From: Bradyrhizobium sp. AZCC 1721
GTDB taxonomy: Bacteria > Pseudomonadota > Alphaproteobacteria > Rhizobiales > Xanthobacteraceae
DNA length: 64,000 nucleotides
Assembly (NCBI RefSeq): GCF_036924715.1
Contig: NZ_JAZHSB010000001.1
Location: 3,773,001-3,837,000, forward strand
Direction of reading: 5' to 3'
Both the position numbers and the translations under genes were made by a program. Of the stretch, positions 16,067 through 24,942 are shown one piece after another; positions within the stretch are counted from its first letter, which is position 1; each line of letters starts with the position of its first letter. Under the pieces are notes generated by a model. It did not search any database. It was not told the DNA's origin and was given only the letters and a program-made list of their open reading frames with translations.

Positions 16067-17668
16067 ATGGATCCTTTCATCGATCGGCGTAGCCAATCGC
16101 TTTGGATGGACATTGCGGTTGCCCCAAACGCGACACGGCTCCAGGGCGGCAAGGAGTGCGATGTTGTGATCATTGGCGCGGGTATTGCCGGGATTTCTAC
16201 GGCCTATGAACTCGCCGTCGAAGGTCCGCGCGTTGTCGTGCTCGATCGTGGCAAGATCTCGGGCGGCATAACGGCGCGCACCACTGCGCATCTGGCGCCG
16301 CTCTGCGATGATCTGACGTCCGCGATGATCGGCCTGCGCGGGGAGGACACATCCCGCCTCTTCTACGAGAGTCAGGCCGCAGCAGTGGATCGCATCGAGG
16401 AAATCCAGCAGCGGGAATCCATCGAGTGCGATTTCCGGCGCCTGGACGGTTTTCTGTTTCAGGCGCGCGACACCGACGCGAAGATCATCGAGGATGAATT
16501 GGATGCGGTCCGCAAGGTCGGCGCGCCCGTCCGCCGGCTAGTCGGCGTTCCCCTCGCCCATTGCGCCCAGCAGCAAGTATTATGCTATCCGCGCCAAGGC
16601 ACGTTTCACCCTCTGAAATATCTCAGGGGTCTTGTCGCGGCCGTCGAGACAAAGGGTGGCAGCTTCCACTGTGACACAGTTGTCGAACGGATCGAGGAGC
16701 ACGACGGCAACGTTATTGTGACGGCCAGCGGCGGTACAGTAACTGCCCAAGCTGCGGTCGTGGCTACAAATGCTCCGATCGTCGATCGATTCGCCCTGCA
16801 TACCAAAATGGCTCCCTATCGCACCTACGCGATGGCTTTTTCGATCAGGAAGGGAGCTATCCCGGATGCGCTGTATTGGGACACGCTGGATCCCTACCAC
16901 TACGTACGGCTGCAGCCTGGTGATGATCGAACCGATTTCCTCATCGTCGGGGGTGGCGACCACAAGAGCGGCGAAGCCGATGACGCCGAGGTCCGCTTTC
17001 AGGCCCTTGAAGCCTGGACGCGCAAACTCATTCCAGCCGCGCAAGACGTCACCCACCGGTGGTCGGGACAGGTCCTCGACACCATCGATTACGCTGGCTT
17101 CATCGGCAGAAATCCGGGAAGCAACAAAATCTACGTGCATACCGGCGATTCTGGCCAAGGCATGACGCACGGCGTGGCGGGCGCCATGATCAACTCAGCA
17201 CTGATCCTGGGGCGGGAAACCAAATGGGCCGACGTGTATGAGCCCTCGCGCAAGACGCCCGCGATCGGCAACTTCCTGAGAGAGAACGTAACCGCCGTGA
17301 AGAACTTCGCCGAGTACCTCGCGCCGGGCGAGCTGGCCGATGTCAGCGACCTGAAAGCCGGACACGGCGCCATCATCCGGCAGGGTACAGGCAAGATCGC
17401 AGCCTATCGTGACTCTTCCGGCGCGCTGCATGCCCGCTCCGCAGCCTGTACGCATGTGGGCTGCCACCTACATTGGAATTCATTCGAGACTTGCTGGGAT
17501 TGCCCCTGCCACGGATCTCACTTCGCCATCGACGGAACACCGCTCAACGCTCCCGCCATCGGCCCGTTGGCTGAGGTAAGCATCAGGGCGGAACAACGCG
17601 ATGACGAGATGCTGCAAGGCGAACCTGGGAACCTCAATCCGTTCGGTACTCTCAATCGCCTCACCTAG
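16067..17668 (+). CDS. FAD-dependent oxidoreductase (DAO fold) with C-terminal Rieske 2Fe-2S domain
   Basis: 533 residues in two domains. Residues ~30-390: glycine-oxidase/DadA-type flavoprotein, with the dinucleotide fold CDVVIIGAGIAGISTAYEL, VVLDRGKISGGITARTTAHL and the closing IYVHTGDSGQGMTHGVAGA. Residues ~430-510: Rieske domain with CTHVGCHLHWN and CPCHGSHFAIDG, giving the CxH and CxxH cluster ligands; here the order is C-T-H then C-P-C-H. The Rieske domain can pass electrons to or from the flavin. The combination is known in this family, but the substrate is unknown. The ATG at 16067 has only a weak AGG upstream; an alternative start at 16043 is possible. No gene partner is obvious. Confidence 0.9.
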   Translation: MDPFIDRRSQSLWMDIAVAPNATRLQGGKECDVVIIGAGIAGISTAYELAVEGPRVVVLDRGKISGGITARTTAHLAPLCDDLTSAMIGLRGEDTSRLFYESQAAAVDRIEEIQQRESIECDFRRLDGFLFQARDTDAKIIEDELDAVRKVGAPVRRLVGVPLAHCAQQQVLCYPRQGTFHPLKYLRGLVAAVETKGGSFHCDTVVERIEEHDGNVIVTASGGTVTAQAAVVATNAPIVDRFALHTKMAPYRTYAMAFSIRKGAIPDALYWDTLDPYHYVRLQPGDDRTDFLIVGGGDHKSGEADDAEVRFQALEAWTRKLIPAAQDVTHRWSGQVLDTIDYAGFIGRNPGSNKIYVHTGDSGQGMTHGVAGAMINSALILGRETKWADVYEPSRKTPAIGNFLRENVTAVKNFAEYLAPGELADVSDLKAGHGAIIRQGTGKIAAYRDSSGALHARSAACTHVGCHLHWNSFETCWDCPCHGSHFAIDGTPLNAPAIGPLAEVSIRAEQRDDEMLQGEPGNLNPFGTLNRLT

Positions 17669-17696
17669 ATCCACGGCGTAGGCACCCGACGTTGTG

Positions 17697-18223
17697 CTAT
17701 ACGCTCCTCGGGGCCCGCACGCGGGCGCTCAGATACTGAATGAGCGCGACTGTTTTTGCATCGATGATCTCGCCAGCCGCAACCCTGTTCGCAGCGTTCT
17801 CCAGGGTCGTCTCGACCACCTAGATATCTTCCCCCTCCTCCTTGATTCCGCCGCCTGCGCAAACTCTTTGTGCGGGCGAATAGGAGCAATGAAGAAGAAA
17901 ATCTTCTCCACGATCGATGCAGGACTGACGTAGAGTTCGAACAATCGTTCGACCTCGACAATTCTGTAACCAAGCTCCTCTTCAATCTCTTTCCGGATTC
18001 GCTCTTCAGCTGTTGCACCGTCAAGCTTCCCGGCGCAGGCTTCCAGCACGTTCTCCTGTCCATCGTGAAGGAATATGGGCAGCCTCAATTGCCGGGTCAG
18101 CAATACCGTCTTGCGAGCCGGATCATAGGGAAGAACGACAGCAGAATTTCCACTATCGTAAATCTCGCGCTTGCGCTGCTGATGTTCGCCATCGCGCCTG
18201 CGCTGGGTATAACTGACGCTCAT
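17697..18223 (-). pseudogene. NudK-like Nudix hydrolase, frameshifted with an in-frame stop
   Basis: The start (18223, GGGAAG upstream) and first ~115 residues read normally: NSAVVLPYDPARKTVLLTRQ, then LEACAGKLDGATAEERIRKE with the Nudix box continuing EIEEELGYRI, and VYVSPASIVEKIFFFIA-type sequence. This is the GDP-mannose/ADP-sugar pyrophosphatase group. After RPHKEFAQ a one-base shift is required to continue GIKEEGEDI, where TAG then stands in place of a sense codon, then VVETTLENAANRVAAGEIID and AKTVALIQYLSA. With both lesions the enzyme loses its C-terminal part. Recent decay is likely because the rest is well preserved. The frame finishes at 17697. Confidence 0.8.
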
Positions 18224-18525
18224 CAGCTTCCCTTTTTGCTTTGCACAAGCGTCTCGATGTTTCGGATATGTACTCTTTCGCCGACCGTTCTCATGGCCAA
18301 TAAACGCCGACGAGGAGCTTTCGATCCAGGCGGCGGTACACCTCTCGGAACGAGCCGACGCTGCTAGGCCCGCGCCCGGTAAGCCGGCCATTCCACCGCC
18401 ACGCCCGCAATAAAAACGTGACCGGCGGACGGGGCCTCTCGCACAGGCGCGCGGCATGGATGCCGCCGACCTTACCAACGCGAGCCACGCGATGCCGCGA
18501 AACAGTAAATCATCGAATGCCTGCT
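18224..18525. other. Intergenic stretch, about 300 bases
   Basis: It separates the Nudix remnant from the HAD gene, both leftward. I see no coding region, RNA gene or hairpin with a T-run. Confidence 0.35.
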
Positions 18526-19221
18526 CTATGGAAAGCAAACTGGGCTTCCAGAGCCGTCCAAAGAACCTTCATCGCGCATACTTTCCAGACTCGTTAGAAG
18601 CTCGGGGAGATCGTCTGCAACGATGGAGCATCCAGCCTCCAGCAGCGCTTCCTTGGCGAATCCGCCAGTAAGGAGACCGGCGGCTGCCACACCGGCTGAC
18701 CTCGCGGCCTCGGCATCATATGGAGTATCGCCAATCATGATAGCCTGCTTGACCGAGATACCTAACCTTAGAACCGCCAACTCGACCAGCCGAGGGTCTG
18801 GCTTGCCATGCTCGACATCGTCCCCACACGCCACACAGGATATGAGGTCGTCGACATCCAGAAGCGATCGGTAATGTTTGAGTTCTGGACCTTTGCAATC
18901 CGTAGCCAGCGCAATTCGTCCGCCAGCTTTGGCTATCGCCTCAAGTACATCACGCACGCCCGCGAAGGGCTTTGCCATTGCCAGATATTTGCCGTCGTAA
19001 ATTTTCTCCTTGGCCTCAAGCACCCTTTTGCGCTCTTCAGCGCTCAAAGCGGGCGCAATGAGCTGAAGCGTCTCGTCGCCGTCCAATCCAGAATAGAGTT
19101 GCAGAATTTCATAGGGTACCGTTGCGCCAAAATTGGCCAACGATTCCTGCTGGCTCAGCAAATTCTGGCGCACACAGTCGACTAGCGTGCCTTCCACATC
19201 GAATATGTAGCCGGAAAACAT
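18526..19221 (-). CDS. HAD family hydrolase, phosphoglycolate-phosphatase type
   Basis: 231 residues from the ATG at 19221, which has GAGG upstream. HAD motifs: I, IFDVEGTLVD (nucleophile Asp; the second Asp of the usual DxD is Glu); II, IALATDCKGPEL (Thr); III, Lys in VEHGKPDPRLVE; IV, IMIGDTPYDAEAA. The four-helix cap lies between motifs I and II, as in small-molecule phosphatases. The DxE variant is not fatal in all HAD proteins but may change activity. The substrate is unknown. The gene stands alone between gene-poor stretches. Confidence 0.85.
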   Translation of the reverse strand: MFSGYIFDVEGTLVDCVRQNLLSQQESLANFGATVPYEILQLYSGLDGDETLQLIAPALSAEERKRVLEAKEKIYDGKYLAMAKPFAGVRDVLEAIAKAGGRIALATDCKGPELKHYRSLLDVDDLISCVACGDDVEHGKPDPRLVELAVLRLGISVKQAIMIGDTPYDAEAARSAGVAAAGLLTGGFAKEALLEAGCSIVADDLPELLTSLESMRDEGSLDGSGSPVCFP

Positions 19222-19807
19222 ACGGCCTCGCACACCTTACACCGCAAGCGCCCTGGATATAAAGTTGTGCGGTCGAAACGGTTCCTAGACAAATGGCAAA
19301 GCAATCGTGTTCGATCTGATGCGTCTTTTGTCGCGTTAGAGCTTCCGGTTCAGGCGAACCTGCCGCGAGATCAAGGCTCCCGCGGCGAGTCGACGGCCAA
19401 GCTCGCAAAACATCGATTGCTCGGTCAAGGCCAACTTTCCAACCTGGCGTTAGACGATTTGGGGTTCTTCAGCGTGGGACCAATGGCTGCTTGTACTCGT
19501 AGGTTGCATAGCGCGTTTCATTCCGCTTTCGCCAATGCAGCGAGCGCGGCCGTCGAAACGACCTGGTTACGGTGCCCGTCAAGAGGGCCGAAACCAACGG
19601 TTACGAATTTCAATTCGACCACGGCGAGAACCACTGCTCTCGACCTAATGTTGCCCGAGCGATCATCTGCGAGGCGGTCCCGCAGGGCGAGAGCCCGCGC
19701 AGATGACCGCCGCCTACTTCTGGCGAACTCCAAATGAGTTCCGCCAGAGGAACGTTTGTGGCGGCTGCTGATTTATCCGTACAGATACGTTTCAAAGGAG
19801 GTTTGAC
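19222..19807. other. Gene-poor stretch, about 590 bases
   Basis: It lies between divergent genes. Short frames on both strands do not resemble any protein I know. The final 20 bases contain AAAGGAGG just before the next start codon. Confidence 0.4.
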
Positions 19808-20407
19808 ATGGGGCCCGACGAGGTCCTGCGGGGAATGTTGATGTATTTCGTGCTGCCGCTTTGGCTGGCCGCCGGCTTTGCCGATTATCTATGTCATCGC
19901 GCCGGCCATATCGAAAAGACAAGCGGATGGAGGGAATCGGTCCTGCACCTTCTTCAGTTCGGCGAAATGGCTCTTCCGGTGCTGGCCGCGCTTTTCCTTG
20001 AAATTACATCGGGCGTGATTCTGGTTATGATCGTGTTTCTAATACTTCATGAAGCGACCGCCATTTGGGATGTTCGCTACGCGTCGGCAATGCGCGAGAT
20101 CGCGCCGGCCGAACAGCACATCCATAGCGTTCTCGAAATGCTTCCCCTGACGGGTTTGCTGCTGGTTATCGCGCTGCACTGGCCGGCTTTCGCTGCATTG
20201 TTCGGTTTTGGCATGCCGGATTTCTCATTCACGCTGAAGCAGCAACCGCTACCTGTAACTTACGTCGTAACGATGCTGGTCTTGACCGCGCTCCTGGAGG
20301 TTTTGCCCTACATGGAGGAGTTGATCCGCAGTCTGCGTCACCGGGACCAGCAGCACAATTACGGGGGTCTGGCTCGCATGGTTGAGCGGCTATTCTCTCG
20401 GGGATGA
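19808..20407 (+). CDS. Conserved multi-pass membrane protein of unknown function
   Basis: 199 residues with AAAGGAGG upstream of the ATG. Five or so membrane helices: MLMYFVLPLWLAAGFADYL, MALPVLAALFLEI, GVILVMIVFLILHEATAIWD, LLLVIALHWPAFAALF and VVTMLVLTALLEVLPYM. A histidine-rich motif (DYLCHRAGHIE) follows the first helix and HEATA and EQHIHS follow later; such spaced histidines could bind metal, as in desaturase-like proteins, but this is not established. It overlaps the truncated DUF2269 gene by 26 bases. I know no function. Confidence 0.7.
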   Translation: MGPDEVLRGMLMYFVLPLWLAAGFADYLCHRAGHIEKTSGWRESVLHLLQFGEMALPVLAALFLEITSGVILVMIVFLILHEATAIWDVRYASAMREIAPAEQHIHSVLEMLPLTGLLLVIALHWPAFAALFGFGMPDFSFTLKQQPLPVTYVVTMLVLTALLEVLPYMEELIRSLRHRDQQHNYGGLARMVERLFSRG

Positions 20408-20648
20408 ATGGATCGCAGCTTCCATTCTGCTCTATACTGTGACTGGCGCTTTCTGGTTGCCGGTGGTCTGGATGCAGATGCGCATGCGGGATCTTGCCAT
20501 CCGCGCCGTCGAGTCACACTCATCGCTACCCTACGAGCATGCGCGTCTTTTCCGTTGCTGGTTCGCCTTCGATTTTCCCGCATTCGCCGCCATACTTATC
20601 ATCTTCTGGCTCATGATCGCCCGTCCTGCCATCCCCTATTGGGACTAA
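20382..20648 (+). pseudogene. DUF2269 membrane protein lacking its N-terminal half
   Basis: The 88-residue frame is the C-terminal half of DUF2269: LGDEWIAASILLYTVTGAFW, LPVVWMQMRMRDLA, and FRCWFAFDFPAFAAILIIFW ending MIARPAIPYWD. Complete members have about 150-160 residues, with two further helices in front. Here the frame can only start at a TTG inside the upstream membrane-protein gene, and nothing upstream encodes the missing helices. It is best read as a 5'-truncated remnant, possibly from a deletion that fused it to the neighbouring gene's 3' end. A short functional protein cannot be excluded. Confidence 0.65.
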
Positions 20649-20912
20649 TCCTTGTTTGGTTCATGCTCACGTACGGTCCGACCGGCGCGACGTTTTGGAT
20701 GGGAGACAAAGGCGTCGTGTGCTGCGAACCGGCCCGTCTAACTCTTGAGACCGGCGACGCATATAAGCTCAAGCGGAAGCTATGCACTTAGCCAACTCAG
20801 CCGTTTTATTCGGGCGGAGGAATACCGCGCAAAAGAGCGAAGATTGGCACCAGCCCGGCCATGCGAGATGGAATGACCGTACCGGTTAAAGAAATGCCGC
20901 GACCCCAATTCC

Positions 20913-21527
20913 CTACGTAACAGGTCGTGCCGCTTCCTTGACGGCCTGACTTGTGGTCGCCATTCCGGCCGCGTACGCAGCACCCGCGCCGAGCAGCAGC
21001 GCGCAGAAGCTTGCAAACATCACATACGCAAAGTGTTTGCGTGCCTCTTCGATTTGCGATTGCGTCGGAGATCGGACGGCGGAGCCGACCGTTTCGCGAT
21101 TCGGAACACCCGACAAGGCCGCAACGCGGGCGCTGGCCGCGTATGACGGGCCGACCAGGTTGCTGGCGACACTGGTGGTGGACGTCGGGATCAGCGCCGC
21201 TGCCGCTACGACGACCACGGTCGCGACCGACCAAGCGGCCAAGGCCTGTCCTATTCGCCCGAGGCCGGTTTGATCGGGCGAATTGGCCGCCGCGACCGCG
21301 CCGCCGATAAAGGCGGCGATGATGCCCGATACGGCCCACCACACGAAGGCGGCCCAGGTGGCACCTGCAGGCGCGGACTGAGCGGTCGGGACATCAATCG
21401 CGAGCAGACCGATGCCGAATCCCAGCATGGTCAGTAGGATTTGGACAACCAATGAAGCAAATACTCCAGCCAGAACGGCCGACCAGGTCCAGCCGAAAAA
21501 GGCGTTAGGCACTGTACGCGGGGCCAT
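20913..21527 (-). CDS. Conserved membrane protein (PhnA-like in some annotations)
   Basis: 204 residues with four hydrophobic spans: FFGWTWSAVLAGVFASLVVQ, WAAFVWWAVSGIIAAFIGG, LAAWSVATVVVVAAAALI and VMFASFCALLLGAGAAYAAG. GGAGG precedes the start. Between the last two spans lies a ~50-residue polar loop rich in Ser/Thr. Proteins with this W-x-AxxAG start are common in Rhizobiales and sometimes labelled PhnA-like, without biochemical support. It is divergent from the tiny membrane protein at 21655. Confidence 0.7.
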   Translation of the reverse strand: MAPRTVPNAFFGWTWSAVLAGVFASLVVQILLTMLGFGIGLLAIDVPTAQSAPAGATWAAFVWWAVSGIIAAFIGGAVAAANSPDQTGLGRIGQALAAWSVATVVVVAAAALIPTSTTSVASNLVGPSYAASARVAALSGVPNRETVGSAVRSPTQSQIEEARKHFAYVMFASFCALLLGAGAAYAAGMATTSQAVKEAARPVT

Positions 21528-21654
21528 GATGAACTCCTCCAGTTCAACAGTATTCGGTGCCCAACGCGGCGTTCAAACTTCTGTTCCCTTTCAGGAACTG
21601 CCGATGCTCTTCTCCGTTTAGAATTCTCAGAGGGACCTGTAATAGGAGTTGACA

Positions 21655-21738
21655 ATGACGTTTGGCAGAGGCGTCCTGCTGTGGCTCTTGGGCATTCCCC
21701 TTCCCGTCATCCTGCTGCTCGCGTTGTTCTGGCGTTAG
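21655..21738 (+). CDS. 27-residue membrane peptide
   Basis: TAGGAG six bases upstream of ATG begins a 27-codon frame: MTFGRGVLLWLLGIPLPVIL then LLALFWR and TAG. It is a single hydrophobic helix with a Gly/Arg start and Arg end, matching a recurring tiny membrane protein of this group. It is too short to be a shadow of anything on the opposite strand. Function unknown. Confidence 0.6.
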   Translation: MTFGRGVLLWLLGIPLPVILLLALFWR

Positions 21739-21853
21739 CTGCAGCGGCGGAAGCCGGTGGTCAGGATAGGTGTCCGACGGCTCTGTGCCGGAGGGACTGA
21801 ATGCGGGGCATAAGGCCCAGAAGACCGAGACCCTTGCCAACAGCGGCACGATA

Positions 21854-22754
21854 TTACGTTCGACAGCAGTGAGCGGGTGATGGTGGTGCCCAGGCTAACG
21901 CCGTCAAGAAGGATGGATTTCTTGCTCGGAGATCTGCAAGGAAGGCCGTTAGCGCATCATCTGCGCACGCTCTGCACTCGGGCGTCAGCAGCGTAATTCC
22001 CCAGCGTGCGAGCATCGCCTGTTGCACGGCGTTCGATGAAGGCATGAACACAAACGAGCGCGGGCGATGATCCCGGTGGCCTGATCTTTCGCAGGTCTGC
22101 CAAATGCCGTGCAGAAGCAGCCGGATGTTGGGATCGGACATGCTCTATCCGATGAACAGGATGGTGCGAGCCAAGGCGTCCGCGCGAAACTTGATATCCA
22201 AGAGGGTCGAAGGACAATCGATTGAGAAAATCGGTCTCGGTAAGAACCAGCGACGCATCGTCTTCGAAGTCGTCATGATACTTGACGATATGCGTCACGC
22301 CATCCGCAGCACCCGCCATCTGCTTCGCGTTCGCTTTGCGTCATGCTTCTTGTGAACTTCGAACGCCGTTTCGAGATTGCGGTCATGGTTGGTGGTGTAA
22401 ATGGTCGAAAAATCGGGCTCGACGATGAGTTTATGAAGCTTCGACTCGGCGACGCGATCCGCAGCGACCTTCCAGTTTCGATCCAGCCAACTTCGTAAAG
22501 GATCCATTTCGCCTTGCTCCAGGCGATAAAATTCAGCCAGCATCTGATAACCGTCGTTCATTCCATCGATTACGTCGGGACTGAGGTCGAGCTCTTTCAG
22601 CAGCTGATCGACGAGGCTTTGCTAAGAAGGCAACCTCACAGCCATCGAGACGCCTGCCAACGAACAGAATCGCGTGACGGCGCTTGATGGCATCTGCCAA
22701 GACGTCCCTGGAAGATGACCTTTGCTGTGCTGCACTTGCTTCTGAAGTTGCCAT
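21854..22754 (-). pseudogene. SIR2-like (SIR2_2) domain protein, multiply interrupted
   Basis: Stitching four leftward frames gives a recognisable SIR2-family protein: DVLADAIKRRHAILFVG, then GVSMAV of the GAGxS nucleotide loop, LVDQLLKELDLSPDVIDG, DGYQMLAEFYRLEQGE, YTTNHDRNLETAFEVHKK (catalytic-type Asn-x-Asp), THIVKYHDDFEDDASLVLT (active-site His), ARTILFIGYS in an alternate frame, and SDPNIRLLLHGIWQT. At least three frameshifts and one Trp-to-TAG change disrupt it. SIR2_2 proteins cleave NAD and often serve in phage defence or as orphan NADases. No partner gene is visible next to it. Confidence 0.75.
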
Positions 22755-23323
22755 CCGTTTCAAACAGGTCACCGTTTCAACAGGTCAGAGTTGCTCCTTT
22801 CGTTATTCGCAGCGGGCTTTGCCGAGGCGCCTAGCTGCAGGCCCGGAACTCGGAGGCTCCTCACTTGCGGCTTCGCAAGCTCCCGGCGATGACGAAGTAG
22901 AAAAGTATAAGATACCCCTTCATCTACAGATTCTTCACGCGGCTTCCACCTTGCGTCGAATTTGCTGAGCGCGCTCGCCGTTTAGTAGAACCAGCAAACA
23001 CCGTTGTCTGTTCCAGTTAACTGCCGGCGAAGCTCTAAGTCTCTTCCCGCATGATGGCTGACCCGAGGAAACATAAATGTTCCTCAAGTAGGAAGCAGAA
23101 TATTCGAAGTCGGCAAGTAAGCACCAAGGCGGAGGTTAGGAATGGCTACTGAGGCGCGATAGCCTACCCACAATCTTGATTGATACGCTTTCGCATCTTC
23201 GGCGGCGTTTATACTGCCGACTTTCGGGAAGGAGCTGGCTATCCATCGGCTATTGCAAAAATCGCCCTAGGAAGCGAGCGCTTCAGACGAGATCGTGCAG
23301 AATCTCGCCACCGACCGATAGCC
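22755..23323. other. Gene-poor stretch, about 570 bases
   Basis: It follows the 5' end of the SIR2 remnant and precedes the 3' end of the ROK gene. A few short frames exist, none with a ribosome binding site or a familiar sequence. No RNA gene seen. Confidence 0.35.
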
Positions 23324-24394
23324 TCAGCGTTCGCGCTTGCCGTTGCGGTTGGTGAAGCGGGCGTTGCCCAGACCGGTGCCGATAGTCAGTACGCCCCAAC
23401 GCTTCACGTCCTGCATGAATGGGACCTCGGAGAGCCCCTGCACGAGGCCATCATTGTGCATGATGACGGCCGTGTCGTGCTCGCCGATCCGGGGGATCGC
23501 TTCGACGAGACTTGCCGGCAGATTGAACTTGCTACTCTCCCAGTTGCCCGGCAGGTTCTGCGCGCCCTTTCTGATCGTGCCGTCGCTCTCGATGACGCCT
23601 GGGCATGCGACGCCGATGAACGGCGCGAGCTTGAATCCCTCGTCTTCCGCCTTCGCGATCAGATCCTTGAGCATCTTGACGAGGCGCTTGACGGCGTTCT
23701 CACGGGTCGGCTCGTCGTCGGCATGACGCCATAGCTCGAACTTCCACACGCAGGCCCTGGAGAGGTCCGGCGCCTTCTTGCGACGCGTTTCCACGACGCC
23801 GCAGCGGATGTTGGTGCCTCCGATGTCGACGGCAAGGATGGAGTCATGAGCTTCGAAAATCCAGGATGGCGCGAGATGTAGCGCGCCGATAAGGCCTGCG
23901 TCGTCCGGGTGACGGTGGATCGGCACCATCTCGACCTTGAAGTTCTCGGCCTTGAGGACAATTTCGGCGCGCGCGATGGCGAGTTCGCCGAGCCGGCTGT
24001 CGCGAAAGCCGCCGCCCACTACGATGCGCTCGGTCTTGTCCCAAGCCTTGGTCTTGAGGAAGCGGCGCGTTACGTGGGCGAGTTCCTGCGCGAAGTCCTC
24101 GATGGTGCTGTGCACGACCGCTGACGCTTCGGTGTCGTCGCCGACCAGGATGGCGTCGAGTTCCTTCTTGCTGATGTTTTCGGAAAGCTCCTTCCCGAAC
24201 GGGTCGTCGCCAGATTTGCGCAACGGCTTCCGCCACTCTTCGAGAGTTTCCCGGAAGGCGCCTTTGCTGGCGCGGTCCCCGAGGAATCCTTCCTCATCCT
24301 TCAGTTCGAGGTTGAAGCTGTCGATCTCAACCCACGGGAGGCGGGAGGCGCCGTGAGCGGCGATGCCGGTGGTCATGATCGTTTCGTCGGCCAT
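23324..24394 (-). CDS. ROK-type sugar kinase / regulator with circularly permuted motif order
   Basis: 356 residues from the ATG at 24394. The order of ROK motifs is unusual: the C-terminal ATP-binding part comes first (RIVVGGGFRDSRLGE near residue 125, then HPDDAGLIGALHLAP), and the N-terminal part second: ILAVDIGGTNIRCGVVE near residue 185 (phosphate loop), FIGVACPGVIESDGTI, IMHNDGLVQGLSE (catalytic Asp), and GVLTIGTGLGNA at the very end. In ordinary ROK kinases DIGGT is at residue ~5 and GGG near the C-terminus. All key nucleotide-binding and catalytic residues seem kept, while the CxCGxxGC zinc motif of regulators is absent. It is probably a sugar or polyol kinase of unknown substrate. 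Confidence 0.8.
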   Translation of the reverse strand: MADETIMTTGIAAHGASRLPWVEIDSFNLELKDEEGFLGDRASKGAFRETLEEWRKPLRKSGDDPFGKELSENISKKELDAILVGDDTEASAVVHSTIEDFAQELAHVTRRFLKTKAWDKTERIVVGGGFRDSRLGELAIARAEIVLKAENFKVEMVPIHRHPDDAGLIGALHLAPSWIFEAHDSILAVDIGGTNIRCGVVETRRKKAPDLSRACVWKFELWRHADDEPTRENAVKRLVKMLKDLIAKAEDEGFKLAPFIGVACPGVIESDGTIRKGAQNLPGNWESSKFNLPASLVEAIPRIGEHDTAVIMHNDGLVQGLSEVPFMQDVKRWGVLTIGTGLGNARFTNRNGKRER

Positions 24395-24472
24395 GCTGAG
24401 CCTTGAACAAGCCGGGGGCAACTAGGCGGTTTGGCATTCAACACGCGCCCCGCACCGCGGTTCCTCGCGTTT

Positions 24473-24646
24473 TTAGGCAGGCTTCGCCAAATGCACGGTC
24501 CGGGATGAGGCGAACTCCTGCCGCACCCTGTTGACCCCCATCGCGGTCTCGAAAAGCGCTTCCTGAATGTCGCGCGCGATTTCGCCCCAGAACCTCCATC
24601 GCACACTGTGCCCAAGCGTGGCAAACTGTTCTCGTCCATCCGCCAT
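24473..24646 (-). CDS. Small hypothetical protein, 57 aa
   Basis: ATG at 24646 is preceded by GGGAGAAC. The product begins MADGREQFATLGHSVRWRFW, continues GEIARDIQEALFETAMGV and ends VHLAKPA. It is helical and soluble by appearance. I do not recognise a family. The codon choice is GC-rich at third positions as in neighbours, which supports coding. It lies between the ROK gene and the DUF892 remnant, on the opposite strand from the latter. Confidence 0.45.
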   Translation of the reverse strand: MADGREQFATLGHSVRWRFWGEIARDIQEALFETAMGVNRVRQEFASSRTVHLAKPA

Positions 24647-24669
24647 TTCGTTCTCCCGACGTAGAATGG

Positions 24670-24845
24670 AACGCCGATGAGATCACGGGCGAATCGAAGG
24701 ACAAGGCATACTTGACCTGCCATCGTCGCCGCCGCTTGGGCCGTCGCGCGCTGTGAGAGCTACCGATATGGGACGTTTGATAGCCTGGGTCGAGGACCTC
24801 GGCCATGACGAGATCATGCGCTTCCTTACCCACGAACTTGAATGA
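24670..24845 (+). pseudogene. Decayed DUF892 (ferritin-like) gene fragment, copy 2
   Basis: Plus-strand pieces DEITGESKDKAYL, AAAWAVARCESYRYGT and, after removing one T, LIAWVEDLGHDEIMRFLTHE then LE-stop. They match the same C-terminal DUF892 region as the fragment at 8529. DNA similarity between the two copies extends over about 170 bases. Here the frame is broken by a single extra T in ACGTTTGAT and the last helix is lost after a TGA. No N-terminal half is present. Confidence 0.7.
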
Positions 24846-24942
24846 ACAAAACGCGGCCACCGCCAGACCTAACCGTGGGCGCTGCGCAAAGGTGTCTAGC
24901 CAAAATCTTCGACCGCGGCTCGATTCCGCCATCGTCGTCCGA

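Noticed and set aside
22104..22355. Plus-strand frames antisense to the SIR2 remnant
   Set aside because: Shadows of the decayed gene; no start signal or family match.
23180..23734. Plus-strand 184-codon frame
   Set aside because: Antisense to the ROK kinase, which has clear motifs; the frame is a GC-rich codon shadow.
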